Positions 23,829-34,400 of a stretch of DNA of 64,000 nucleotides are shown here, piece by piece (positions within the stretch are counted from its first letter, which is position 1; the number at the start of each line of letters is the position of its first letter). This DNA is from Pseudo-nitzschia pungens (taxonomy: Eukaryota > Bacillariophyta > Bacillariophyceae > Bacillariales > Bacillariaceae), in assembly GCA_037355855.1 (NCBI GenBank), contig CM074764.1:3162001-3226000 (forward strand), in the 5' to 3' direction. Made by a program: the position numbers and the translations under genes. The notes under the pieces were generated by a model, which saw only the letters and a program-made list of their open reading frames with translations, made no database searches and was not told where the DNA came from.

Positions 23829-23866
23829 AAGTAACCCGGAGGACGAAGTTTCTGTAATACCGTCCT
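23829..23866 (-). repeat. Right terminal inverted repeat of the DNA transposon
   Basis: Exact reverse complement of 9950-9987. It is followed by TTAA in the host flank. Confidence 0.92.
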
Positions 23867-24320
23867 TAAATATTCTTCCAAACGGAACGTAGACCGAAGA
23901 CTTGTCGCTTTCCTCGATTTAAATCGTCCATTGAGACGACGCATTTCAGTACTGAAAGGATTAACATGTTTCCAACTCAACTTTAACATTTCTAGAAATG
24001 AAGACATGAATTGCTTTTGCGCTGTAATTTTCTTTCAACATTGGCTTTCATTTATTTTGGTTAAGATCCGTGACAAAGAATTTGTTTTCTACGACAGTAC
24101 ATTTTATTCAAGTCTGGGTGACTCTTCCGTCAACAAAGTCCAAAGGTCTGTGTTCAGCTGAATTCTGGGATGAAACAATGGGTTTCGACACACCAGTGAA
24201 CAACTCTCCTCAGAAAAGCTATAGATCGACTGATATATAGTCAAAATGAGAATACTTTGTAGTCCCATGGACTGCTATCGGAGGCTCTATCGTGGGAGGA
24301 GGTGGATATGATAATGGCTA
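23867..24320. other. Spacer between the transposon and the E2F gene
   Basis: AT-rich, no gene seen. It holds the downstream region of the minus-strand E2F gene. Confidence 0.5.
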
Positions 24321-25825
24321 TCAAATTGGTTTGCGTGCATTTTGTTGCACAGAACAAAGTGCGTCCGATACCGAATGGCTTACGTCAGGCGCTGGTTCTT
24401 CTGTCTCAGTAGATAATACTGCCTTGCTCCTATGTCGATTGTATAGTTCCTTCGCGCTTAACTTATAATTCCAAGAGAAGTTGGGACGCCTGGACGTATC
24501 TATGTTTTCAACCTTCTTCAGAAGACCCACGCTAAGAAAAACGTTCGCGATGTCATAAAGTCGACGAATTTTTGTTTTCAGGCCACGAGCCGCAGCTGCC
24601 TTGAGTTCCCGCGCATCTGGAATAGCCCCCCCTGCTGTAGATTTCCCACGCGCACCGCCTCCCATTGCGATAAGTTCTTCCATCGAAGTCGTCCCTTGGA
24701 TCTTGTCGGAGGCCTCTGGAAGCGAAAGTGTCTCGAAACCGACAAGGAATACCTGTAAGAATTCCTCACTTAGTTTGGCAAGAGATTTGTTTTCTTTACT
24801 TTTCCGGTTCTTCGATGATTCGTCGACTTGGATCGAGTCATCAAGGTATCGTTTTGCATCCTCTGGATACTCTGAGACGGCTTTCGCTTGAAGCTTACCG
24901 AAAAAGTCATCAAAGTGATCCATTCCCATCCATGAGTAGGTGTTTTTCTGTTTTTTTTCTACCAAATTGACGGACTCAAGAATATTAACGACGTCATAAA
25001 TCCTCCGGCGTTCTACTCCAAGATCAACCGCCGCATGATCCACAATAACAACGGCTCCAGGAGGATATTTCGAGTAGTGATTGATGAAGTTCTCAGCCAA
25101 CACACCGAGACTCTTCTTTTTTCGTGAGTATGCTGCAGACCCTACATTTCCGTCGACTTTGAGTTTCTTGGGAGTGGGAGTAACCATGCTCGTTGAACAC
25201 ATCATGCGAGCAAGAGGTTTTTCTCTCAGGGCAGATCCAGATGCTGGAATGTCATTCGTGCGGACAACGAGAGGCGACGGATCCACGAAGTTCGACTGCA
25301 TAGAATGAACGAAAACAAAGAAAAATTGCGCGTAACATACTCGTCGTTAGTTCTACATCTACCAATGAAAAATAACGACAGCTTGCGACGGAGATGAAAG
25401 CACAATGCCTCGTTTATCGGCAGTGATGTTCTGGCAGTACCTACGTGATTGGGATGTTGAAATTGGTTTTCACCCCAACTTACACCGCTCGTTGGTTGTG
25501 TTCTCGATCCAGATGCTCCAATAGTGGTGCTCTTTATGTGGTTCGGTGCTGAAGTGGTGTTGGGAGGTCTAGTGGAATCTGCACCGGCTTCCCCTGAAGT
25601 TTTGAAGAGACGAGTTCCGGTCAGCGAACCTGCGGTTGGACGGAGTCCTCCGTTATCATTCGGAGCGGCTGCTCCAAAGTTGTGCAAAGTCGAAAGTGCC
25701 CAGGCTGCAGCTGATGTCGGTGAAAATAAGTCTCCTCCGGAAGTGGCATTTTCTGTTATGGTTGCGTTCGGAAGCGGGGAGGAAGTCGGTGAAGTTTTTG
25801 TTTCTGGCATGACGACTTGAGCCAT
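24321..25825 (-). CDS. Atypical E2F transcription factor (E2F7/8, DEL-type), two DNA-binding domains, one intron
   Basis: Minus strand, exons 25825-25484 and 25295-24321 joined across a 188-bp intron (donor GTAAGT, acceptor CTATGCAG, both phase 0), giving 438 aa. The ATG at 25825 is the first in the frame, context AAAATGG. The N-terminal ~115 residues are Ser/Thr/Pro-rich. DNA-binding domain 1 (about 173-237) has the winged-helix signature VERRRIYDVVNILESV. Domain 2 (about 282-390) has TKIRRLYDIANVFLSVGLLKK and is split by an extra ~55 Gly/Ala-rich residues before its recognition helix. No dimerisation, marked-box or Rb-binding segment follows. Two tandem domains without a DP partner region define the atypical E2Fs, which repress E2F targets and restrain S-phase and endocycles in animals and plants. 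The gene is flanked on both sides by transposons but looks intact. Confidence 0.9.
25296..25483 (-). other. Intron of the E2F gene
   Basis: 188 bp, GTAAGT...GCAG. Splicing joins codon ...AGC GGT to TCG AAC in phase 0. Reading through instead gives an unrelated tail and a stop in the following frame, so splicing is required to reach the DNA-binding domains. Confidence 0.85.
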
Positions 25826-26594
25826 TTTCGAATCTGAAATCAACCTTCCGCTAACTTTTCCGCTGCAACCTCTCGACAGCAAAAACAATCACTTGATGTC
25901 CACTGTTTTCTTGGCGTGAAGGGACCTGGAGTTTGTTGTTATTCTATTGTAGCCAGTCGTCGGAACGTTGTTGTGATAACGTTGTGGGCTTTGGTGATTT
26001 GATGATGGAATATGTGTACCAACGCCTCACTTTCAGACCGCGTCGATAGGGCGCTTGCGCACCATGTGGATGTACTGAGTCTACAGGGGTCACATTGTCA
26101 TTTCGAAGGAGATTTGAAAAGAGAGTTGGCCGAGACAATGTTTAAGTGGAATTTTTGAAAATATGGCGCGGTCTGCCCATCTATACGTATCATACCTAAC
26201 AACTGGTATTCGTACTGATAGTTAGGTAGTGTATTTATCAGTGTACCAGGTAAACCTTACGTAATACGAAGTAACTTACCTGGTATGGGACGAGTAAGTT
26301 ACCAGTCGAAAACCCATCCGCAATAGTTTGTTGGAAATGAAGGAGCCTGGAACGCAGATACCGGTACGGGTAAGAGTACGACAAAGGAAGTCGAATCAAG
26401 TCGAAGGGAACGCAGATAAGATCTTACCGGTAGGGTATTTCGAGTCAGAAAAACGGGGATGAATTTGGTACCCAAATCTGGTAATGAAAACAGATGATGA
26501 TACTTCCCACTATGTGCTTGACAGAGTTTAAAAGTAGGGCAATATTGCACATACCTGGAGATGCATGGTAACATGCACGATAACATGCATATGC
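25826..26594. other. Intergenic, upstream of the E2F gene
   Basis: Presumed E2F promoter side. No other gene seen. From about 26190 to 26450 it contains several short motifs around TACCGGTA/TTACCTGGTA that recur in other spacers of this window. No TATA box can be defended. Confidence 0.45.
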
Positions 26595-28430
26595 TGATTA
26601 TTCACCTTCCTCCAAGATGCTAAGGCTACTGTGTAGGGATCTGTACCAGAGCTACAGGTAGCAACGCGAGCTATCTACAAGGTCCAAGGCTTAGCAAAAG
26701 CGCTAAGTAACAGGCATAGCAAATGGCTTAGCAAAAGTGCTATGGGACACTACAGTCAAGTGACCTTGGTCATCGTGTAGGATTTGTACCAGTTACAAAA
26801 CCCCAGGCACAGCACCCGCTGCTAGCATATAGCATACGCTTGTAGCTCAGTGCTACAAGGTTAGGGTTGCTAATGCTAGTAACCGAAGATTTGGTATGCT
26901 ACCATACCATGCTACCCTATTATGCTACTGTCGGGGTATGGTTGGTACTGTACAATCTATACTATAACTGGATACCCGACCCATGCAGTTGCAAGCAAGC
27001 TGACGCTACTCCGTACGCTATGCTACTCTGTACAATCCTACAGGATTACAATACTGAGTGGATACGAGATAGCGAGTTCTCCCTTTTAGATTCGATACAG
27101 AGCTCAGAGCTTCAGCTCGGCGCTTTGCTCACTCTCTTTTAATTTTCTTCCCCTGTAAATAAACACCATCATGCCCCCTCACTTTCGATCGATCCTGATG
27201 TACTACCTCTAGGGGAGTATCCTGTAGTATTTGATTGTATGTAATAGCGTTTGAAAGGTATCCTCTGTAGTCTCACTATTTGCCAGGGCTATGTGTTGTA
27301 TTGTTGTTAATGTTATCCACTATTTCAGTACACGTACGATTAATTCCTACAAATTGAAATTGCCAACGGGTGATATCAATGAAGTTTATCAGACCCACCC
27401 CTCGACCACATCTACGAAGGCCATGATGCTAGCATATAGAGTGTGTGTAGAAATCCAGTTGGCTGATCACCACATTGGCATCCATGCCTTCACTTGGATG
27501 TAAAAAATCAGTTGTAATGGACCAGCAACTGACATCGAGAGATCCCTGATGTTAATGGGGAGCCCTTCCCCAGCAGACAGACACGTGCGAACCGACCGGA
27601 GCCCACACATCCACCACTGTGGGCCTATTGGTACAAGGAATACAGTAGCTGAGCATCATGGTGGCACCATGTAGGCTTGATCCGGGGGGAAGGAGCAAGA
27701 CAGATGTGGAGGGCAATGTCCATGATTCCCTGTTACTTCCAATTACAGGACTCAAGGGGACGCACACGCCACGGATGGAACTGCACACTGGAAAAGAAAA
27801 AGAAAAGAACTTCCCAGAGGAGACAGAATGCCACATAGGGAACCTTCCAGTGAGACTAGGAGTCCAACAGAGCAATGGACCATGACGTCATGACCATCCA
27901 ACAAGAATAATGAGGCCATGATATGTCATCTCGATCTGCCATGTCGTCGGTTTTGATTTTTAGCCAAGGGATCTTCAAGGATACCAACCACGATGCAACT
28001 TGAATGCAACTGATACCGGAACTTGCTATGCCCCCTGTCCAAGTTCCTAGTTGGAACCAGATGAATTAGAAGGAAGGAGAACCCTGAGATCAGTCATATC
28101 TTGGAATCAAATTGATCAAATCAGAGCAGAGAGACCAAATAGAATTTCCTTTCGGTCGACATGAAACTCCTTTTTTTGGTTGAAGTAGTCCCCACCATAA
28201 AAAGAATTTGGTTCAGAAACTGAAGCAAGTTAATACTTTTCCAAGTATCAGGAGTATCAAACAACAATGATGGCCAAGCAAACCAGAAGTCAAGCTGCTG
28301 TGGCTGCCACCGCTGCAAACCCTGCAGCTGGAGCTGTCCCCGCTGTTGCAGGAGCTGTCCCTGGAGTCGGCGTTCCTGTCCCTGGAGTTGCCGATCCGGT
28401 CCCTGGAGTTGTCAGACACACCCCTGGTGT
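26595..28430 (+). mobile_element. Ty1/copia element C: 5' LTR, leader and start of gag, cut by a gypsy sequence
   Basis: A diverged LTR (about 26595-27382) aligns with those of copia A and B (shared GCTACAAGGTTAGGGTTGCTAA, CTCTAGGG and TTTGCCAGG blocks). It is followed by AGTTTATCAGACCC, the same primer-site region as in A and B. The leader (27383-28269) matches theirs (GGCTGATCACCAC, GATCCCTGATGTTAATGGGG). Gag begins at 28270 and is interrupted at 28431. The rest of the element is not seen to the right of the gypsy block, so it was lost. Confidence 0.75.
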
Positions 28431-28443
28431 TGTTACACTCTAA
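28270..28443 (+). pseudogene. Gag N-terminus of copia C, truncated
   Basis: ATGGCCAAGCAAACCAGAAG opens MAKQTRSQAA followed by Ala/Pro/Gly/Val repeats, as in copia A and B. After about 54 codons it runs into the end of a gypsy LTR on the other strand and stops at TAA 28441-28443. Confidence 0.75.
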
Positions 28444-28560
28444 AGTAGAAAATTCGGAGTAGTATAAAATTGTGACTAAATCGACTTGTAGGATATCAGC
28501 CACTGTATGATGTACTTGCTCACAGATAGCATTGGCTTGTGGATTCTTCACTGTAGTGGG
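28431..28560 (-). repeat. Chimeric gypsy scrap: LTR end joined to an integrase piece
   Basis: On the minus strand, about 86 bp of gypsy integrase (NPQANAICEQVHHTVADIL, 28560 down to about 28475) is joined directly to an LTR end (about 28470-28431, TGTTACACTC). The full LTR 28561-29360 abuts it. Normally the LTR is followed by leader and gag, so this joint is a rearrangement. Confidence 0.65.
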
Positions 28561-29360
28561 TGTAACACTCTAAGGTAGAAATTTCGGAGTAGTATGAATA
28601 ATTGTGTGTTATTTCACTTTACAAGATGGGATTGAATTTAAAGAGAGGAAATAATGAGCGATGAGGTCATCGCGATCTCTTCATATAATCTACATCCCTG
28701 TATATAACATATATTCTGTATGTAACCTTAATCGTACAATCGCTCTCTTCTGCGTGCCTGTTCATACATACCGGATATCCATACATGCATATCTTAATAA
28801 TAATAATATACTTCGTACGTATTTAAATAACTTTAATCACCAAAGGTGAAACTAAATTACTCAGTCTGTAACCAGACTTTAACGTCACCTCCATCAGAGA
28901 GTCAGGACCCCAAGTGGTAGAACGACAAATTTTTCAAACAAACCTTGAACATCAAGCAGGGAAAGAGACAAAAACAAGTCCCACAAAATAGGGACTTGAG
29001 AGAAAATTAGATGGGAAGATAGTGGGATAGGATCCAGTATCAAAAGGGATGGGACAGGATGAGAAGCAGGAAGAAGACAAAACCAAGGTACAAAGTGGAA
29101 TCATCCCTAAGGTCCAGTAAGCCAGGCGCGTAGGAGAGGCAGTGGCTTGCAACCATCCACCTTGCCAGGAAGCAGTATGCAGCACCTGCACCCCCAGTGC
29201 AGCCATACCAACGAGAGGCTGCTCTCCTACGTGCCTGGCTTACTGGACCTTAGGGATGATTCCACTTTATCCATACATGCATATCTTACATATCGAGTCC
29301 CATGTGGGATTCGGTTAATTATTAATCCGTAACATTACTAGCCTACGCTAGCATGTTACA
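28561..29360 (-). repeat. 3' LTR of gypsy copy 4, split by a LINE
   Basis: Minus-strand LTR from TGTAACATGCTAGC at 29360 to GAGTGTTACA at 28561. About 308 bp remain after removing 28797-29267 and one copy of the 21-bp duplicated target. Confidence 0.85.
28797..29267 (-). mobile_element. 5'-truncated LINE with inverted 5' part (twin-priming type)
   Basis: 471 bp flanked by a perfect 21-bp target duplication (28776-28796 and 29268-29288, TATCCATACATGCATATCTT plus one A). Bases 29145-28797 read on the minus strand match the 3' end of the LINE at 53.65-54.02 kb, ending in TTATTATTATT. Bases 29146-29267 match the neighbouring upstream part but on the plus strand. About 50 bp are present in both orientations (29096-29145 and 29212-29265). 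This is the structure made when two primers are used during target-primed reverse transcription. Confidence 0.85.
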
Positions 29361-29366
29361 TAGTGC

Positions 29367-29440
29367 CTCATGATTGAACGAATCCCACAGTTAAGCCCAG
29401 TGACTCATGATTGAACGAATCCCACAGTTAAGCCCAGTGA
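29367..29440 (-). repeat. 37-bp direct tandem duplication at the end of gypsy pol
   Basis: Units 29367-29403 and 29404-29440, each with GATTGAACGAATCCCACAG. Covers the last pol codons, the stop and the spacer before the LTR; other copies have one unit. Confidence 0.8.
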
Positions 29441-30572
29441 CTCATGGAGCAATCCGAGTCATGTGATTGGCTCAACTCAATATCTGCAGGTTCGGTCGAC
29501 GTAGACTCCAACTGATTCGATTGACTTACTGTGGATTCATTTGATGGTTCCCAATAAGGCGTGAGCTTTCAGATGTTCACTGTTTCCACTACTGAGGGAG
29601 CTCTTTGCAACTTTACAGTTCCATTCGTATTGACTTGCGTGATTGGAAAAGGGCCTATCTTTCTGGGTTGTAGCTTGTCTGGATCTGGTTCCTGTATCCA
29701 TACCTTATCATTCACTTGGAAGGTGTGATTGATTCTTTTGGCATTATCTCTGAGTAGATTCTTGTTAATCCCTTGTTGCCGGAGCTGCTGCAGAGCTAAT
29801 AGATTAGAGGTCAGTGGCAGATCAATTAGCATGTCTCGATTGAATACCAGGGCCCCTGGAGAGGCTTGTAGAGCAGCATTTACAGCACACCTGGAGGCAT
29901 GCATGCAGGTCGCGAGGGCATTATCCATGAGCTGACTGGCTCTGGTGTTGACTTGAGGAGGATTTACATGAACTAAAACTCTGAGAATATCCGCAACTGT
30001 ATGATGGACTCTTTCACAGATGGCATTAGACTGGGGATTCTTCACTGTGGTAGGAATGGACTGAATCCCATACTGCTTAAGTGTTGTCTGGAACTCAGCC
30101 CCTAGGAATCCACCGCCATTGTCGTGGATGCATCTGATAGGTCTTGGGTATCTTGAGAGCCAACAGTTCTTGAATTGGTCTGATACATGCTGGGAGGACT
30201 TGTCTCTAATTCTGATAATCTCCAAGAGGTTAGTCACCCGATCAATGCAGGTTAAGGCTTTGAAGTTGTAGTTCTTGCCCTGAGCTGTGATCTTCCATGG
30301 GCCTATAAGATCCACATGTATCTTGTTGAATGGTGCTAGTGGCGCTTCTTTCGGTGGTAACTTGCCATACTTGGAGTGCTGGTTCTTGTATTTAATGCAG
30401 CTGTCGGGGCAGATGTAAGTCTTGCAAAGGTTGGACAGGTTGTCGATGTAGAATCTTGAGGAGATAGTCTGGTATAACCTGGTGGATCCACAATGACCCA
30501 ACAGGAGATGGTACCATTTGATGGTATCATCGGAGAGAGAGCTTGGTATGTATATGCGCCAGTTGTCTGGGT
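29428..30572 (-). pseudogene. Integrase and C-terminus of gypsy copy 4
   Basis: Finger LLGHCGSTRLYQ, core HVDLIGPWK, CIHDNGGGFLG and SNAICERVHHT, then the C-terminal KVWIQEPDPDKLQPRK region. An in-frame TGA (29571-29569) replaces the CGA found in gypsy copy 3 just after VETVNI, 47 codons before the normal stop. The N-terminal side is cut by copia B. Confidence 0.85.
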
Positions 30573-31489
30573 ATGAAGATATTCATGGTGGTGCTATGAT
30601 CTGTGCTAGCAAGGCTCCTGTGTAGAAGGGCTACTGGGTCTACAGTCAGCAACACCCAGTAACTGACTAACAGGTGCTGAGCTGAGTGCTAGAGCTGTGT
30701 GCTAATTGCTAGCATACAAGCTCAGCAACAGGCTTAGCAACAGGCTTAGCAACAGGCTTAGCAGCAGGCTTAGCAGCAGGCTTAGCAGCAGGCTTAGCAG
30801 CAGACCTATCCTGTTTAGTATGGATGCTAGCAGAGTTTACTAGGGTCGTCGCGTACGATTTGTACCAATCGTACGTACCCCGAGTAAAGCACCTTTATGG
30901 TGTAGCTAAATGCTACAGGGTTAGGGATGCTAAGGCTACGAGATACTGGAAAATGCTAACCTACCATGATACCAATGCTAAGATATGATGCTACCGCCGG
31001 GGTCGGGTCATTGGTGTATAATATGTACCATGACCGCATACCCGGCCCAAACAGTTACCCAACGCGCTAGCATAAGCGAGCTAGCGCTAGCGCACGATTC
31101 GATCTAATTAAGCGATACTCCGATACGCTACCCGTAGAATACAGTACCAGCGCTACGGAGCGCTGTTATTATACGAGTTAGCGAGTTAGCAGATCGATGT
31201 CACGATACGAGCTGAGCTGCGCTCAGCTCCCTTTATTCACTCTTTCTTTTACTCTAAAATAGAAACCTATCATGCCCTCCTTTACGACCGATTCCGATGT
31301 ACCTCTAGGGAAGTGCCTTGTATTGCCTAAGTGTATGCAATAGACCTTGAATGGTCCACTGTAGACTCACGATTTGCCAGGACTTTATGTATTGTTATTG
31401 TTAAGGCTTTCCCCTATTTTTAGGCCAGTATGAAACAGATATATCTACGAGTCGTCCCCGAAGATCGCTGACGAGCGAATATCAACACA
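30573..31489 (+). repeat. 5' LTR of copia B
   Basis: 917 bp, ATGAAGATATTC to GAATATCAACACA. The 12-bp array (30717-30804) has seven or so units of CAACAGGCTTAG and CAGCAGGCTTAG. Contains TATAATATG near 31015 and palindromic blocks such as GAGCTAGCGCTAGC near 31080, which may fold in the transcript. Confidence 0.9.
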
Positions 31490-32363
31490 GTTTATCAGAC
31501 CCACCGCTCGACCCACTACAAACCGGGACGCCGGCTAGAGCGTGTGACGAAACCCAGCTGGCTGATCACCACTGGCATCCATGCCTACACTTGGATGTAA
31601 AACATCAGCTTATTGGACCTACAGCTGACATCGTGAGATCCCTGATGTTAATGGGGAGCCCTTCCCTAGACCCGCGAACCGACCGGAGTCCGCACATCCA
31701 CCTCTGCGGATCTATTAATATTCATATTCAGTAGCTGAGCGTCATGGTGGCTCCATGGAGGCTTAGTCCGGTGGGGAAGGAGCAGATGGACGTGGAGAAA
31801 GCAGCGTCCATGATTCCCTGTTATTTTACAGGATTCAAGGGGACGTTTGCCGGGGATGGGACAACGCTGGAAAAAAGAAAAAGGACAGACCACCACGAAC
31901 TTTCCAGTGAAGACAGTGTCCAGCAGACCAAGGACATGACGTCAGTCCCATCCGAAACAATGAGGCGCAGACAACCTCAAATCTGCCATACCATTGATTT
32001 TTTTGATTTTTAGCCAAGGGAACTTGGAATCAGACAAGCCAAGAACCCTGAGATCTGTCATATCTCAGAATCAAATCGATTGGTCCAGAGTAGAAAGACC
32101 AGATAGAATTCTTCTTTTTGGTCGTAACCAACCATCCAACCATCGAATCGGAACCATCGATGTGGATAGACGTCAACACGAAAATGTTGACACCAATGCT
32201 GACGTGATACGTGATACCTTTTCTTTCGGAATTGTCGAGTACGGAACAATCGACCCGGACCTTCGATCGACAACTTGGATGGAGACAGTCCCCACCACAA
32301 AAGAATTTGGTTTAGAAATCCGAAGCAAGTTAGTTACTCAAAGCAAGTCAAGCAAAGTCAACC
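31490..32363 (+). other. Leader of copia B
   Basis: Non-coding. It begins GTTTATCAGACCCACC, a probable primer site sharing TATCAGA with the initiator-Met tRNA site of copia elements, and it is conserved with the leaders of copia A (11594-12508) and C (27383-28269). Contains GTGGAGACAGTCCCC just before gag. Confidence 0.6.
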
Positions 32364-34349
32364 ATGGCCAAGCAAACTAGAAGCCAAGCCGCCGCCGCTG
32401 CAGCCGCCGCCGGAGACGGCGCCCCTGGAGATGGTGGTGGAGCTGTCCCCGGAGCCGGAGCCGGAGTCGGCGCTCCCCCACCTGGAGACGTCCCTGGAGG
32501 CGGCGCTGTCCCTGGAGGCGCTGTCCCTGGAGGCGCTGCCCCTGGAGGCGCTGTCCCTGGAATCGCCGATGGAGCCGGTGTTCCCCCTGTCGGAGCGCCT
32601 GGAGTCCCTCCTTTTGCCCCTGCTGGAGCCTCCAGAGTCCAACAGGAACCAAACCTTGACATCCAACCTCGATCTGAGATGATCCTACTTGCTGCTATTC
32701 AAGAACTGAGAGCAATGCGCAGCGAGAATGCGGCCCGGATTGCTGCTGACGCTGCTGCTGCCGCCGCTCGAGAGGATGCAGCCCGGATTGCTGCCGCTGC
32801 TGCCGCTGCCGCCGCTCGTGCCCCTGCTCCTGCTCCCGCTCCTGCTCCTGTCGCCGCCTCTACAGGAGCTAGTCCTGATATCCTCCAAGCCCATGCCACA
32901 GCCCAAGCTAATGGAGGCATCTCTGGGTACAAGAACGGAGCAAAGCTCAGTTCAAGGGAGTTAGACCTCCACAAGATCCTCTCTGGCTTCAGTAACAGTG
33001 ATACGGCGGATGAACTATTCCGGAATGGCCTCAACAGCATCGAGGCGATCCAACAGCTATCTGCCAAGGAACTCCCCAAGTACCTCCGTGACTTCAATGG
33101 GGGTCGTCATCCGATGTGCCCCTACCATGAACAAGTATTCATCGGACTATCCTTCCGACAATCCTTTCAGCTTCTTTCGGAATGGATCCACTACCAACCC
33201 CTCATTGGTATCAAGCCTACAGCCCATACTTGGCTTAGTGATCCCCTCGCAGCCGACCGAACTCGCCAACGCCTACATGAAATGCAGACCGCCGACAAGG
33301 AGGCCGTCTCCTCGTCCATTACTCCGCCGAAGCTCACCAACCTTGACAACTTCCGTCAATGGGAAGAAAGTTTCCGTCAGTTCCTCCGCTTCCAGTACAA
33401 TGAACAAGGGTTCCCCCTATCATACGTCATCCGTCCGAAGGAGCAAGAGACGGTGACTGCAGCAGAGAGATCCGCCACTGTTGGGAAGGACGGGATTTTT
33501 TCCAACTGGATGGATTACAATGTCCGATGCGCCACGCTTGAAGGTCCGCAGTTCGTCACTGACAACCATGACGTTTGGGTGTTGCTCTGCAACGCAGTTC
33601 GTGATGGCCCTGCCTGGGCCTACACTCGAAGGTACAAAGACGCGAAGAATCCGACTGGGAACGCCCGAGCGGCTTTCCTACATCTCTACGAGAATGCCTT
33701 CTCCGCAACCAACGTCGCGGCTATCCTTGACAAGGTCCGTACCGGCATGTACACCTCCCGCTATACAGGTGATTCCCGCACCTACGACTTTGAGAAGCAC
33801 TGCAGAACTTGGTTGAATTTCCAGACTACGCTATCCAACCACAACAAGTTGCACGACGAAGAGGACTTCACCATGCGTTTCATCCACAGCATCCAAGATG
33901 ATCGGTTTGAGAACCCCAAGATCCAGATCTTTGAAACCGATAAGTACACCAAGGACTTCAACGAGTGCGTCTCGTACTTCAAGAGGTGCCTTGGCATACG
34001 AAAGATGGGTGCGGTTGCAACCAAGCGAGCGCGAAGTATATCCTCTGTCCACCAAGGTGGTGGCAACCAAGGAAGCAACAAGGGTGGATCGTACAGCGGC
34101 AAGATTGAGGACAAGCAGTATCCCTATGAAGTCTACAAGACCTTCTCCAAGGAACAACGAAAGCAGTTGTATGACCTCCGCCAGCAGAAGAAAGCTCGAA
34201 CTATTCAGTCCACTAGTTCTACCACGCCTGCTGCCTCCGCGACCGCGAACGCGACCCAAGGCGCAGGGAACAGTTTTGGGCCCAAGGGGCGCAAGAAGGG
34301 CAAGAAGAAGGGCAACGACTCGAACCAAGGACAGACCCCCAAGAACTGA
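32364..34349 (+). CDS. Gag of copia B (661 aa)
   Basis: ATG 32364 in context ACCATGG. Residues 1-110 are Ala/Pro/Gly repeats after MAKQTRSQAAAAAA, and an Ala-rich acidic stretch follows to about 180. The central capsid-like part (about 185-540) contains DNFRQWEESFRQFLRFQYNE and HDVWVLLCNAVRDGPAWAY. The tail is Gly/Asn- then Lys-rich (GRKKGKKKGN) and may bind RNA in place of a zinc knuckle, which I do not see. It would form the virus-like particle that packages element RNA. The stop is TGA 34347-34349, and the same frame stays open on the other side into pol. Confidence 0.88.
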   Translation: MAKQTRSQAAAAAAAAGDGAPGDGGGAVPGAGAGVGAPPPGDVPGGGAVPGGAVPGGAAPGGAVPGIADGAGVPPVGAPGVPPFAPAGASRVQQEPNLDIQPRSEMILLAAIQELRAMRSENAARIAADAAAAAAREDAARIAAAAAAAAARAPAPAPAPAPVAASTGASPDILQAHATAQANGGISGYKNGAKLSSRELDLHKILSGFSNSDTADELFRNGLNSIEAIQQLSAKELPKYLRDFNGGRHPMCPYHEQVFIGLSFRQSFQLLSEWIHYQPLIGIKPTAHTWLSDPLAADRTRQRLHEMQTADKEAVSSSITPPKLTNLDNFRQWEESFRQFLRFQYNEQGFPLSYVIRPKEQETVTAAERSATVGKDGIFSNWMDYNVRCATLEGPQFVTDNHDVWVLLCNAVRDGPAWAYTRRYKDAKNPTGNARAAFLHLYENAFSATNVAAILDKVRTGMYTSRYTGDSRTYDFEKHCRTWLNFQTTLSNHNKLHDEEDFTMRFIHSIQDDRFENPKIQIFETDKYTKDFNECVSYFKRCLGIRKMGAVATKRARSISSVHQGGGNQGSNKGGSYSGKIEDKQYPYEVYKTFSKEQRKQLYDLRQQKKARTIQSTSSTTPAASATANATQGAGNSFGPKGRKKGKKKGNDSNQGQTPKN

Positions 34350-34400
34350 AACGACGGCCGGTGCCCGAAATTAAGTAAGGTTGGCCGGCTATTGTACCAG

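Larger units (their letters stand above)
9950..23866 (+). mobile_element. DNA transposon with 38-bp inverted repeats, carrying two nested retrotransposons
   Basis: The ends are perfect inverted repeats of 38 bp (9950-9987 and 23829-23866), starting AGGACGGTATTACAG. They are flanked by TA (9948-9949, 23867-23868). The wider flanks are ATAA on the left and TTAA on the right, so a TTAA duplication with one mutation is equally possible. Removing the insertion 10351-20404 leaves about 3.9 kb with one gene, the transposase at 20523-22838, and a repeat-rich right arm. The left 400 bp hold no gene. The superfamily is uncertain (see transposase). Confidence 0.85.

Noticed and set aside
25296..25483. 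Unspliced extension of the E2F first exon
   Set aside because: Reading through gives an unrelated basic tail and a stop, while splicing joins two phase-0 exons and reaches the two E2F domains.
32348..32906. Minus-strand Ala/Pro/Gly- and Ser/Arg-rich frames opposite copia B gag
   Set aside because: Mirror frames of the GC-rich, repetitive 5' part of gag; no domain and no start context.
33782..34328. Minus-strand frames of 110-165 codons opposite the copia B gag C-terminus
   Set aside because: Shadow frames with no domain, opposite a well-supported gene.
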